NCBI GenBank assembly: GCA_001931875.2
Contig: MSJH02000517.1
Span: 1-25,429, forward strand
Reading direction: 5' to 3'
DNA: 25,429 nucleotides
Source of the DNA: Byssochlamys sp. IMV 00236
Taxonomy: Eukaryota; Ascomycota; Eurotiomycetes; Eurotiales; Thermoascaceae
The notes under the pieces are model-generated. The model had not been told where the DNA came from, searched no databases, and was given only the letters and a program-made list of their open reading frames with translations. The position numbers and the translations under genes were made by a program. This document shows, piece by piece, positions 1 to 9,111 of the stretch; the first letter of the stretch is position 1; each line of letters starts with the position of its first letter.

Positions 1-951
1 TTTCTTGGACGGTTGAGAGCGTGCCATATTGTGTCAATCAACCTGATACTGATAGTTACTGACTTAATGGTAAATCCAGCTCACTTCAACTCGGTTGAAT
101 ATTGACAACTGGCAGAGAGCGACTTTTTTCTTTTCACCTCATAAGAGATTTGGCTAACTTATGTGTGTCTTAACTTGATCCAGAAACCAGATAAGCTGAC
201 TTAACTAAACGCGATTGCTCTCTTCGTCTTATATCATATCATGAGGAAGGGGATTGTATGTATTTATGTAAGTATGTATGAACTTGGGTAAGTATTCTGC
301 AGCAATTCTTGCAGGTTGTGGCGATTAGTTAGCTTTCCGTAAGTATGCTGTGGGTGGGATTTGAGGTCCATCTGAGCTTTATGGGGTAGAATCTTTAAAA
401 ACATCAGGCATCGTTTCTGTTTTTGTTTCTAGTTCTGAAATGGGATAAGATTAGGGAGAGTTGGGTGAGTTGATGTTAATGCAAGATTTGCATCGGGTTA
501 AATATCGCTGTTGCTCCTGCTGGGTTGAGGATAATATAACTCGTGGGCACGATATTTCTCTTCTCTTGCTGGAACTGGAAAATTTAGATGTTAGTTGTTG
601 ATATATGATATAGGATCATATAAAGAATGCGCCTCACTACTCCATTACGATTGCTCTATCTCTTTAGCCCATAATCATATACACATAAAAAATATATATA
701 CCCAGGAAAAAGATAATTGTAATCTGTGTATATTGAATCACTAACGCCCGCCCATGTCCTGCATGGTAAGTATCGGTATCATATCACAAGGACCACAAGA
801 CTGATCGAGACTATAGAAACCACGAATCCTACCCAAGGCAATATCCTATCGCTAGCAATCCATCCATCCATTCACTCGCTCATCTCATCTCTTCTTTCCC
901 AAGCAAAGCAAATGAACCCATCATCGAATTTAGAAAGTACACCATATCAAC
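1..951. other. AT-rich intergenic DNA, no gene seen
   Basis: This stretch is AT-rich with frequent stops in all frames and no conserved peptide that I recognise. Its right part should hold the 3' UTR of the leftward gene that ends at 952. It has runs such as repeated CATC/CATT near 866-880 and an AT-rich patch near 680-720, but no feature I can name. The far left could be 3' or 5' flank of a gene outside the window. Confidence 0.5.
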
Positions 952-1707
952 CTAACCAACCCTCTTCCATACCTCAGCCTCCACCTCCGCAAGCTTCGAT
1001 CCCGCCGTCTGCACCCACGACTTCGCAGTCTTCCATATTGCCTGACCTACTCCTTCCTCTTCGTCCTGGAATACATCTCCACCTGGTCCTCTGCTTGCAG
1101 CACCATAATTATAGGTCGGGAGCTGCGTGTTATTCGCAGGAGGTTGATACATCGTATTATACGGAGTAGAAGTTGAATTTGGGACGTTCAGGCCCTGTGC
1201 AGGCGTTGCCTGGGTGGTATATCCAAAGCCAGTGCCAGTGCCAGCCGTTGCTGTTGGTGGCGTCGCTCGCGTATAGTACGATGCGGGTTTGGGCACCTCG
1301 CCGACCTTTGGAGGTGGAGGCAGGTCATTGGCTCCTGCTGACTGCGATGCTGCAGGTGGAGGAATAGGGCGCGACCCCGGCTGTGGAGCAGGCGGAGACA
1401 GAGCACTTTGATCCGTTGTTGTCGTGGGAGGAGAGGTCGTAATGGGCGTGGGTGTATATAGAGATGCACTTACAGCACCCGTCGGAGCTGGACCTGGGAC
1501 TGGAACGGCACCTGGCTGTGCTTGTGGATACGTCGATGTCGATGTCGCGGCTTCTGCAGCAGTGACTGTAGCCTCATTGTCTCCACGAGCCTCAGGATTC
1601 GAGGACGCCGTCTGAGGAGTCGTCCCTGAAGCATGGGATGCAGTAGTTGCCGTATTAGGGTTTATGGGAGCACTGCCGAAAGTTGGCACACCGGTTATTG
1701 GCGCCAT
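952..1707 (-). CDS. Proline/threonine-rich conserved-looking protein, function unknown
   Basis: A single uninterrupted frame encodes 251 residues, from ATG at 1707 to TAG at 952-954. I do not recognise the family. Residues 1 to about 205 are low-complexity and rich in Pro, Thr, Ala and Ser, including PPPP and TTTT runs, so they are probably disordered. The last 38 residues differ: an acidic DEEEG stretch is followed by an alternating hydrophobic/charged segment (QAIWKTAKSWVQTAGSKLAE, then a W near the end) that should form an amphipathic helix and may bind a membrane or a partner. There is no signal peptide or transmembrane segment. The frame is far longer than chance would allow and its composition is protein-like. 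Two CACGTGAC sites lie 130-160 bases upstream of the start. The next gene, the ADP/ATP carrier, lies upstream in the same orientation with about 500 bases between. Real gene likely; function not assigned. Confidence 0.7.
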   Translation of the reverse strand: MAPITGVPTFGSAPINPNTATTASHASGTTPQTASSNPEARGDNEATVTAAEAATSTSTYPQAQPGAVPVPGPAPTGAVSASLYTPTPITTSPPTTTTDQSALSPPAPQPGSRPIPPPAASQSAGANDLPPPPKVGEVPKPASYYTRATPPTATAGTGTGFGYTTQATPAQGLNVPNSTSTPYNTMYQPPANNTQLPTYNYGAASRGPGGDVFQDEEEGVGQAIWKTAKSWVQTAGSKLAEVEAEVWKRVG

Positions 1708-2203
1708 CGTTACCGGGCCACTTTGAATGTCTCAAATCTGGACAGAAAGAAGTCTTGAGATTTAGAATAATCTCTACAAGATAAAGCTCAGCGTAAGAGG
1801 TATGATGGAGCTCGATGGATGCGGCTGAGGACGTCATCTCACGTGACGCGGGTGTCCTGCACACGTGACATGTCGCGATCTGTCCGAATTCTACATTGCT
1901 GAGATGCGCATCGCATCCGAGCGCAGGGTTTTAAGAGATTCCCCAAAACAAGTGAGCAAATTTATTGCATACCATGGAAGTACAGACGGAGAAAAAAGCT
2001 TGCAGGCAGTAAAGTACAACGGGTCCAAAGGAAAAGCCACACTGCTTTATGCGTCAAGAATGACCGTAACCACCTTGATGCACATCTCTATCTTGGACAC
2101 CTCCAGTCACCGCTTAACCATACATAAATTAGATCAGGCGATGATCATCCCCTTTCCCCAAACTGGGGGTCTTAACATAAACAGACTCGATGAGAGAAAC
2201 TGT
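1708..2203. other. Intergenic: upstream region of the 952-1707 gene and 3' UTR of the carrier gene
   Basis: The half nearer 1708 should be the promoter and 5' leader of the Pro/Thr-rich gene and carries paired CACGTGAC sites. The half nearer 2203 should be the 3' UTR of the ADP/ATP carrier gene. A long open frame on the plus strand (1865-2497) runs antisense into the carrier's last exon and matches nothing I know, so I do not call it. Confidence 0.55.
1840..1869. promoter_or_regulatory. Paired CACGTGAC E-box-like sites
   Basis: CACGTGAC occurs at 1840-1847 and again at 1862-1869, same orientation, exactly 22 bases apart (about two helical turns). The first sits in the palindrome TCACGTGA. 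CACGTG is the core bound by Cbf1-type bHLH factors in fungi. The sites lie about 130-160 bases upstream of the ATG at 1707. Binding is inferred from sequence only. Confidence 0.5.
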
Positions 2204-3730
2204 TTAGCCAGAGCCACCCTTGAACTTCTTGCCGAAGAGCAGGAGCTGAACCTGGTCGTAGATAGACAGGACACCAGCACCGGCAACACCACGGAGGATG
2301 TTAGCACCAGCACCCTTGAAGAAGGACTTGACACCCTCCTTGGCGGCGATCTGGCGGGCGGCATCGAGGGAAGAGCTGTACTTGACGGCCTGTGGATGGT
2401 GAATCAGCCAATGCCCTCAGAATGTAGGGTATATAAGAAGATACTTACCTCACCAGAGGTCATCATCATACGACGACGGATAGTGTCCAGAGGGTAAGAA
2501 GCAATACCGGCACCAGTGGTGACAGTCCAGCCGAGCAGGAAGGAAGCGAGGAAGGAGCCCTCAAGAGGACCAACCAGGAGAACAGGCTTGATAGAGTCGT
2601 ACATGCCGAAGTACAGACCACGGTAGACAACGATACCCAGAACGGAAGGACCGAAACCACGGTAGAGACCGGCAATACCGTCGGAAGCGAGGGTCTTCTT
2701 GTAGACGTCGACGAGACCGTTGAACTGACGCTCACCAGTACCCTTGGCGGACTTGGCGTCGTTGGCCAGACGGGTACGGGCGTAGTCGAGAGAGTAGACG
2801 AACAGGAGGGAAGTGGCACCAGCAGCACCACCGGAGGCCAGGTTACCGGCCATCCACTTCCAGTATCCATCACGGTCCTTCTTGAAGGCGAACATCGACT
2901 TGTAGGTGTCACGGAAAGCGAAGTTCAGGGCCTGGGTAGGGAAGTAACGGATGACGTTGGCAGTGTTACCTCTCCACAGGGACATGACACCCTCAGAGGC
3001 AGCAGTACGGCGGAAGCAGTCCATGATACCGTCGTACTTGCGGTCGAGACGACCAGCCTTAAGCATCTCATCCTATAGCGCAGTCGCATTAGTCCTTGTT
3101 CCCCCCTTCGAAGAGTAGCCGGCATGCCGAGAGCCGGAAGGAAAAAATTTTTTCGGTCGGCGAAATTGAGGCGTATCGACGACTGCACGATCGAGATGAC
3201 GCCCATTGAGGACCAAAAAAAAAGACATTTCCTTCCATTTCACGGAAGCTCGAGAGGGTTAATGCCTACCTGGTTCTGGATCAGGAGCTTGATACGCTCA
3301 ATGGGGGCGGCAGCGGTCTTCGAGACGGCGGCGGAAACACCACCCACTACATGCAAGTCAGTTCACTGAACCATTCACAGCACTTTACAGGCTCTTGATT
3401 GATAGCCAATTCGATCGCTCTAGACTAGAGAACAATCGAAGGATCAATTGAGGCTCGATTGGGTTCCAACGTACTCAGGAAGTCGACGACGAATCCCTAT
3501 CAACCACGACACCGTCAGCATTCTGTGGCTCAATCGAGCAAAACTGCCTGTAACCACTCGACCTCGACTCTGTCCCAGCATCGCAAGAGCCCTGCGATGA
3601 ATGCAGGCGGGTTTCACGCGCGTTGCGATGGGTGGAGAGACGGATCTCGATGGGCAGACAAGAGACCAGGTGGACTTACCGGCATGCCGAGGACGGACTT
3701 CTCCGCCTGGTTAACTTCACCCTTGGCCAT
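2204..3730 (-). CDS. aac: Mitochondrial ADP/ATP carrier (adenine nucleotide translocase)
   Basis: Exchanges cytosolic ADP for matrix ATP across the inner mitochondrial membrane. Exons on the minus strand: 3680-3730, 3475-3496 (22 nt), 3270-3346, 2449-3072, 2204-2389, all joined at GT-AG borders and giving 319 residues. The family signature RRRMMM is at residues 249-254. The three carrier repeats are visible, with PIERIK at 39-44, the SLDYAR motif in repeat 2 and the YPLDTIRRR motif in repeat 3. The joined N-terminal part reads [20 protein letters not shown], as in fungal AACs, and this fixes the first two introns. Introns are 183, 128, 197 and 59 bases. Third positions are strongly biased to C and G, as in highly expressed fungal genes. 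A pyrimidine-rich leader precedes the ATG, also typical of strong expression. Identity is very secure; exon 1 and the tiny exon 2 rest on homology and splice signals. Confidence 0.96.
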
Positions 3731-4384
3731 CTTGACAGCTGCGACGCACGCAAACTAGAAAGATGAAAGAGAGGAGAGGGAAAGAGTGTGTCGAGTGAGA
3801 GACAAGACACCGGATGTGATGGGAAGAAGAGAAGGAGAGAAGGGAGGAAGGGAAGAAAAAATAGCGAGCGCCGGCTCTTGTAAGCGGGAAGAAGCGAGCT
3901 GGGCGGCGCTAGGAGGGCCTACAGGACTGGAGTTGGCCGGGCTGCCTCCACTGGGCGAAAAAAACCGCTAGGCTAACCTTGGCCCAGGCAACCGACATCT
4001 CCCGATCGTCGCCATAACAGCGAAAAAATTCGATTCTGCCAGTGATCTGGTGTATTATTTTTTAAAGAATTATTTTGATTCTTCTGGGTCTCCACTGCCG
4101 CCCTGGTAACAGCCGGCTACTGCTACTGCTGCTGCTGCTGCTGCTAACTATCCTCTCGGGGCCCGCGGCTGACCTGCTTCCAGCTCTTCCTTCTCCCCGT
4201 CTTGCCGGCCCCCTTTCTGTCCTGGGCCTCTCTCTCTCTCCCCACTCCCGAGGCTTCCCCGGCCACCGATGGCAAAATATTAATATTAATCTCTCGAGCC
4301 TCTCCCAAAGTGTCAATTAGAATACGCTAAATCCATTTGTTCATCCATCTTTTTATGTAGAGTTCTAACATAACCAACTGCTAG
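3731..4384. other. Upstream region and 5' leader of the ADP/ATP carrier gene
   Basis: Read on the minus strand, the 100 bases before the carrier ATG are CT-rich, typical of a fungal 5' UTR. Further upstream is a GC-rich stretch with a (CTG)n run near 4127-4144 and CT-rich DNA near 4180-4260. Open frames exist on both strands here, but they come from low-complexity sequence and match no family I know. Confidence 0.5.
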
Positions 4385-4510
4385 TTATACAGGACGCATC
4401 TCTTTGCTGATATCCTGCTCGCCCTCGCCGCCACCGATGACCAGCGAATTGCGCACCCATCCAGCCAGCTTGCTTTCGTGGCCCACGGTACCGGATCCCA
4501 TGGCCGTCGA
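4385..4510 (-). CDS. Possible terminal exon or short ORF of an unrecognised small protein
   Basis: On the minus strand, an ATG at 4501 opens a 38-residue frame ending in TAA at 4385-4387. The peptide begins MGSGTVGHESKLAGWVRNSL and ends ISKEMRPV. Its third positions are roughly 70% G or C while the flanks are AT-rich, which is coding-like. The frame extends upstream to 4510. There a CAG acceptor follows a good branch-site match (GCTGACC), so this may be the last exon of a spliced gene whose earlier exons lie between 4520 and about 6000. I could not identify those exons: GT-type donors exist, but none gives a convincing upstream peptide. The alternative is a stand-alone short ORF or chance. 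I do not recognise the peptide. It sits about 650 bases upstream of the carrier gene in the same orientation. Confidence 0.4.
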   Translation of the reverse strand, partial: STAMGSGTVGHESKLAGWVRNSLVIGGGEGEQDISKEMRPV

Positions 4511-5509
4511 CTGAGCTGGTCAGCGAAATGCTGATCTATACTGGATGAGGCGCGTCATCAGAACCAGAGATCGGTTGTTCAGGATCGATTTTCCTCTTCA
4601 CACTATCTAGCAGTAATATCCTGCAGATGAAGTCCGCTAGATGGGCCTCCTTAGGTACATACATATGGTACATTCATGTACCCAAACGTGGCCTACCAAT
4701 GTATGCAGCTGTAAACCGTCATTAGTCCAGGTAACTTGCCTTGCTGGCAAGAGGATAACAAACTCAATTGAGGACATATCTCCAAGAACACCCGTTTTTA
4801 TACCTCTATCGTATAGTATCTCGTGTTCTTGAGACTTTGACCTTACCACGGCAGATATTCATTCCCCACCGGAGAGACACAAGCAAACACGAGCAAGCCA
4901 CACGACTACTTTCCATCTTCAGTTCGCCACCAATGGTTCGTTCGTTACCATTCATTAAATAATATCCATATGGGAGAAAAAAAAGTGCCGTGTCCAATAA
5001 TAATCATGACTGGGTCGGTAAGGCAGGGTGCGTATCTATCCACCTGTCCTCTCTACTTAGTCCGGGGCACGTTCCTTTGACCGTGAGAACTGCACTCTGA
5101 GAGAAGAGATCAAAATCCCAAATATCAAAAGCCAGAAGTTTCTGCTTTCTTTTCTATGTGTGCGTGCTGTGCAAATACCTCCCCCAATAATACTAGACTC
5201 AGGTTACTACTGTGTGCACGACAAGGCTCAGAAGGACGCCTAGAAAGCATAATTCCCCCCGAAGTAACATTCCACGCACGAGAAGAAGAAACTTCTGCTA
5301 TTATTATTATTATTGTTTACCCGTACTACGTAGAGTATGATTTATTTTGGGGCCAGTGGAGCCCCCTCCGCTAATTAATACGGAAGAAGAGAGACACTTC
5401 CCGACGCTCGGATTATTATTATTATTATTTTATCTCTTTGTTGCGATTCGCGGAATTTGTTATCGGACAACTCTCGTTATTATTATTCTCGCGACTCTCT
5501 CAAGAGATT

Positions 5510-5511
<2 letters not shown>

Positions 5512-5544
<33 letters not shown>
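5512..5544. repeat. (CT)n dinucleotide microsatellite
   Basis: An uninterrupted CT run of about 33 bases, flanked by shorter ATT runs and CTCTC tracts. Likely length-variable between strains. Confidence 0.9.
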
Positions 5545-5548
<4 letters not shown>

Positions 5549-6010
5549 TAAGAGGAGTTAACAGTCCTCTACGCATTGACATAAAAACTCCATAGCTCAC
5601 TACCTACCTACCTAACACAGGTAATGAGGACCCCGTAGCACGCGTCGAAGCCAAAAGCCCAAACATGCCTGCCATCCGACATGAGCTATAGCTTCTTCTG
5701 ACCGCTCTTTCTTCCCAGCAAGGAGCACGAAGCTCAAAAACAAGAGAAACCCAACAAGAAAAGATCTTTGGGCAGCATTATCAACTTAGATAAGGAGAAA
5801 AATAAAAACGAAAAGTCTAGACGTCATTCAGATGCAGAGTTTTTTCTCATTGGGGTTTTTATACAGCTGTCAAAAGAACCAAAGGAAAAAAGTCCGCTTT
5901 TAGTCTATCTTTTTCCTTACTTTCTTGCATTAGCTTCTAGTAAGAATATAACTTAGCATCTGGCTGCGATGATTTGGTCATTTCTGCTTGGCTGCTATTT
6001 AACTATCATC

Positions 6011-6064
6011 AGCTAGCTAGCTGGGGAGCTACGAAGCTAGCTACCTAAGGTAGGCAGGTAGCTC
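6011..6064. repeat. Nested inverted repeats rich in AGCTAGCT and CTACCT
   Basis: AGCTAGCTAGCT (6011-6022) is a perfect palindrome and AGCTAGCT recurs at 6035-6042. CTACCT (6041-6046) pairs with AGGTAG (6048-6053) across one base. GAGCTAC (6026-6032) pairs with GTAGCTC (6058-6064). Together these could fold into nested hairpins. No function is known to me. Confidence 0.6.
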
Positions 6065-6721
6065 GACTCGATTTCCTTCCTGCAAGGCTCGTGCACGGGG
6101 AATGCCGAGATAACTATCACTGCCATACTCGCTCAGTTCAGGTAACTAGGCTAGAACTCACGCATAGCAATGGGTTGATGGCGATTTGATCTCAGCGTTA
6201 TAATAATGATAATATTGCTATGGAGTTTGTTAATAGGGTGGTGACTAGTTTGACAAAGCTTAGGGATGATCTTGGGTTGTCGATGCGATTATTGGTCGCT
6301 CGGAATATATATTTTCTGAGGGAACGCTGAGTACCTAACGATGCAGTCTCTGGGTTTATGCAACATTGTGAGTACTTGCAATCTTCCTTGTCAATATTGG
6401 AATCAAAATGATGTTCACTTCTAGACGACAACACATAACCTTTCTTGAACCGGATTGAAGGAGGAGGTTAAAAGTGCAGTATGGTAACCCGGAGTGCTAG
6501 GGTCTCCTGTGTTCAATTAAACTACTGAATCACGAACGGGAGGTAGAAAAAAAAAAGGAGAAAATGACAATAATTATCCACTTGCGCCTGTATGGTGACA
6601 ATCAATAGTCGCAACTATTCACTTTTGGACCCAATATAACTAACTAAACTGATCACATGGAGCGTGGGAGGCAGGGATACAACTCCCGGGATATACTCAT
6701 CCAATGCATTTGTACACAACT

Positions 6722-8626
6722 TTAATGCTTCTTCGATCTCTTCCTCTTCTTCTTGGATCCTCCCTCGCGAATGTCGACCTTCATCTCATCGTCGTTGCCC
6801 TCCTTCTGAGGAGCAGGTTCGTGCACAGGGATCTCCCATTTCGGTCCTTCTTCGTCTCCGAAGGTCTCCTTGCGCCATTGCCTTACCCTGGCCTTCTTTC
6901 CGAGCTTCTTCTGGTCCCGTCGCTTCTTCTCCGGGTCGCGGAAGGGGGCAAGCTTCTTCAGACCAGCGAACTGGTTCAGCTGCGCGTCATCGGCCATGAG
7001 GATGTCTCGGGCCGTCAGACCAAAGCTCGTGGGTGATGTCTCACGGTAGCGGAAACGCCCAGCGTTCTTCTTGGTAGCACCCGGGAGAAGAGTAGGGTCA
7101 AGGTCAAGGTTACGGTCAACGGCCTCTTCAATCAGCATCTTCTCCTTGCGGGCTTCGCGTTTCTTTTCTCTGCGTTCCTGCCCCTTGCTCTTCTTAGATC
7201 CCTCCTCGCCGTCTTCCTCGTCCATATCGACATCAGGCTTCTCTTCCTCTGCCTCGAAGTCAGGGACCAGATCTGTGATGTCAATATCATCATCCCACGT
7301 AGGCTTCTTGGGCTTCCGCTTCTTCTTATGGCCGTCCTCATCTCCGCTCTCAATCTCTTCCTGCGCAGCATAGTAGTCCTCACCGAAGCGCTTTTGCATT
7401 TCCTCCTCCCACTGCTTATCGTCAAAATTATCATCAAGGAATCGAGCCCAGTCCTCATCCGTGAACTCGGAAGCTCTGATGCCTGCAGCCTGTTTGATTT
7501 TATTGACCTTCTCCTCAAGCTCTTCCATCTTCAGTTTGCGGAGACGGTTCTTCTCCGCCTCGCGCTGCTTCTTTTCTTCCTCCCTCTTCTGTTGTTCCGC
7601 CTCTCTGCGCTTCTTGCGGCTGCTCTTTTCCTCCCGACGGACGGATATCTCCTTGGTTGCATCACGGGCATGAGTGATTAATCTCTCATTGACCTTGTTG
7701 GGGTCTTCGAACCGGAAGTTGTACGCTTCTTCGAACAATTCCGCCCTCTGATCCTCCTCTTCGTCATCTGACTCGAACGGTTTCAGGCCATTTGATCCGC
7801 CCGCAGGAATCCACGCCTTGGCAGCCATGAAATTCGACAAGAAAGTCTCTGGGTCTTTGTCCGCGTTTTCGACATCCAGTTCGATATTCTTCTTAGGCTC
7901 AGGAGGAGGATGTGTGACTGATTTTTGAACAAGGAAACCGTCATCCTCGTCATCCGATCCATCCGCCACAGCATGCATTTCCTTGACGATGGTCTTCTTC
8001 AGATCCTCCTGTTCCTGCGCGAAAGACTTGGGAGCTTGCTCTTCCTCCTCTTCTCCGTTTGCCACACCTTTCAGCAAGTTCTCGCGGTGGTAGTCGCGCA
8101 GGGTCATAGGCTTGTCCTTCTCCTTCTTTTCTGCAGGCTTTCCGGACGCATCTTCGTCGAATTTAGAGTAGAATGTCACATTGCTGTCGTAGACCCTCGG
8201 ATCTTTTGATTTGATCGCATTCAAGGTAGCCATGATCTCGTTGTCGAGATCCGGTGTAACCAGTTCTCCATCCTCATCTTCTTCTTCTGACGATGACTCG
8301 TCAGAGCCGCCGGATGCATCTTCATCATCATCATCGTGCGCTCTCTTTTTACCAAAAGCAACTGATTTACCCAGTTTGGCCTCCACTATTTGGAATTGAA
8401 ATCAGTACCAGCAAATATGAGTGGTGTTCGACAGCCGGGACTCACACTGCTGCTTTTCCTCTCTTTTCTTGTTGTACTCAAAACGGCGCGCATACTCCTC
8501 GTTGATTTTCAGCACTGGCTCGCCAGTCGCCTTGTCGCCGTTTAGGCGAACACCTCCGCTTTCGCCTTCAGACTCGCTCGAACTGTCGTCGAGGAGCGTC
8601 CTGGGTTTCTTGGCAGGCGGCTCCAT
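6722..8626 (-). CDS. kri1: KRI1-family ribosome biogenesis protein
   Basis: Kri1 is a nucleolar protein needed for 40S subunit assembly and pre-rRNA processing; in yeast it works with Krr1. Two exons, 8446-8626 and 6722-8385, are joined across a 60-base GT-AG intron and give 614 residues, close to the usual family size. Visible features: a basic PPAKKPR patch near the N-terminus; several acidic runs (SSSESEGESG, DDDDEDASGG, SSEEEDEDGE); a long charged coiled coil rich in KKRREAEQQKREEEKK at about 305-360; and the conserved C-terminal Kri1 block at about 515-570, with FGLTARDILMADDAQLNQFA followed by a basic KKxxxRQWRKETFGDE stretch. It ends in a lysine-rich tail (KKKRKRSKKH) that probably acts as a nuclear/nucleolar signal. 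The intron splits a Leu codon and the join KQQ-L-EAKLGK is smooth. It is divergent from the BAR-PH gene, with about 485 bases between the two starts. Confidence 0.93.
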
Positions 8627-9111
8627 GATGATTGAAGAAAATCAGAGAACAGAACAATGCAGAATGAAGAAAGGCCAGAGACTGGCAGCGATTGCAAACC
8701 TCAGACAGTAGTCGTCCCCAGCGCGGCGTTAGTCCGTCTACAGGAAAAAAGTTGCAGTGGGCGGCAGAAAAAAACGCTCGACCACACCGCCCTCGTATCG
8801 GCGTATTGCAGCCTCAGGCGGCGGAGATTCTCCACTGACTATCGCCTCTAGTCTCTGACGTATTTGACCAATAGCCGCCGTGCTCCGACCCCGGATCGTC
8901 TCACTCGGTCTCACCAGGGTGACGCGCTGAACAGCATCTCGACAATAATACATGAATGGTCTCCATCCATCAAACGACTTCGAGAGATTGGAGTCGAATG
9001 GGACGTAGACCTGTATGTTTGTGTTCTCGTTTGCGCTTCAGTGGCGGTGACAGTTGGGCAAGGGCTTCTCATCGACTCGTGCATTGTCGTACAGCTCGAC
9101 AGGTGCGCTAG
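8627..9111. promoter_or_regulatory. Shared divergent promoter of KRI1 and the LAM-family gene
   Basis: 485 bases separate the two start codons. A CCAAT box is present at 8868-8872, the target of the fungal CCAAT-binding complex. The segment 8750-8930 is GC-rich and has no AT-rich TATA element that I can single out. ORFs in this stretch are not supported. Confidence 0.5.

Larger units (their letters stand above)
4511..6721. other. Long repeat-rich intergenic region, no gene supported
   Basis: About 2.2 kb with no frame I can support. It holds (ATT)n runs near 5299-5314, 5412-5430 and 5477-5487, a (CT)n run, three CTAC units near 5596-5611, and nested inverted repeats near 6011-6064. The right end should contain the 3' UTR of KRI1. 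If the piece at 4385-4510 is a real terminal exon, its upstream exons and promoter must lie here. A non-coding transcript or a long regulatory region is also possible. Confidence 0.5.

Noticed and set aside
1865..2497. 210-codon plus-strand open frame
   Set aside because: It is antisense to the last exon of the ADP/ATP carrier gene, where strong codon bias opens other frames, and it has no recognisable content.
3786..4320. Open frames on both strands near the carrier promoter
   Set aside because: They arise from (CTG)n, CT-rich and purine-rich low-complexity sequence and resemble no protein family.
6664..7681. Several plus-strand frames inside KRI1
   Set aside because: They are shadows of the acidic and lysine-rich coding sequence of KRI1, rich in Ser and Leu runs as expected from the complement.
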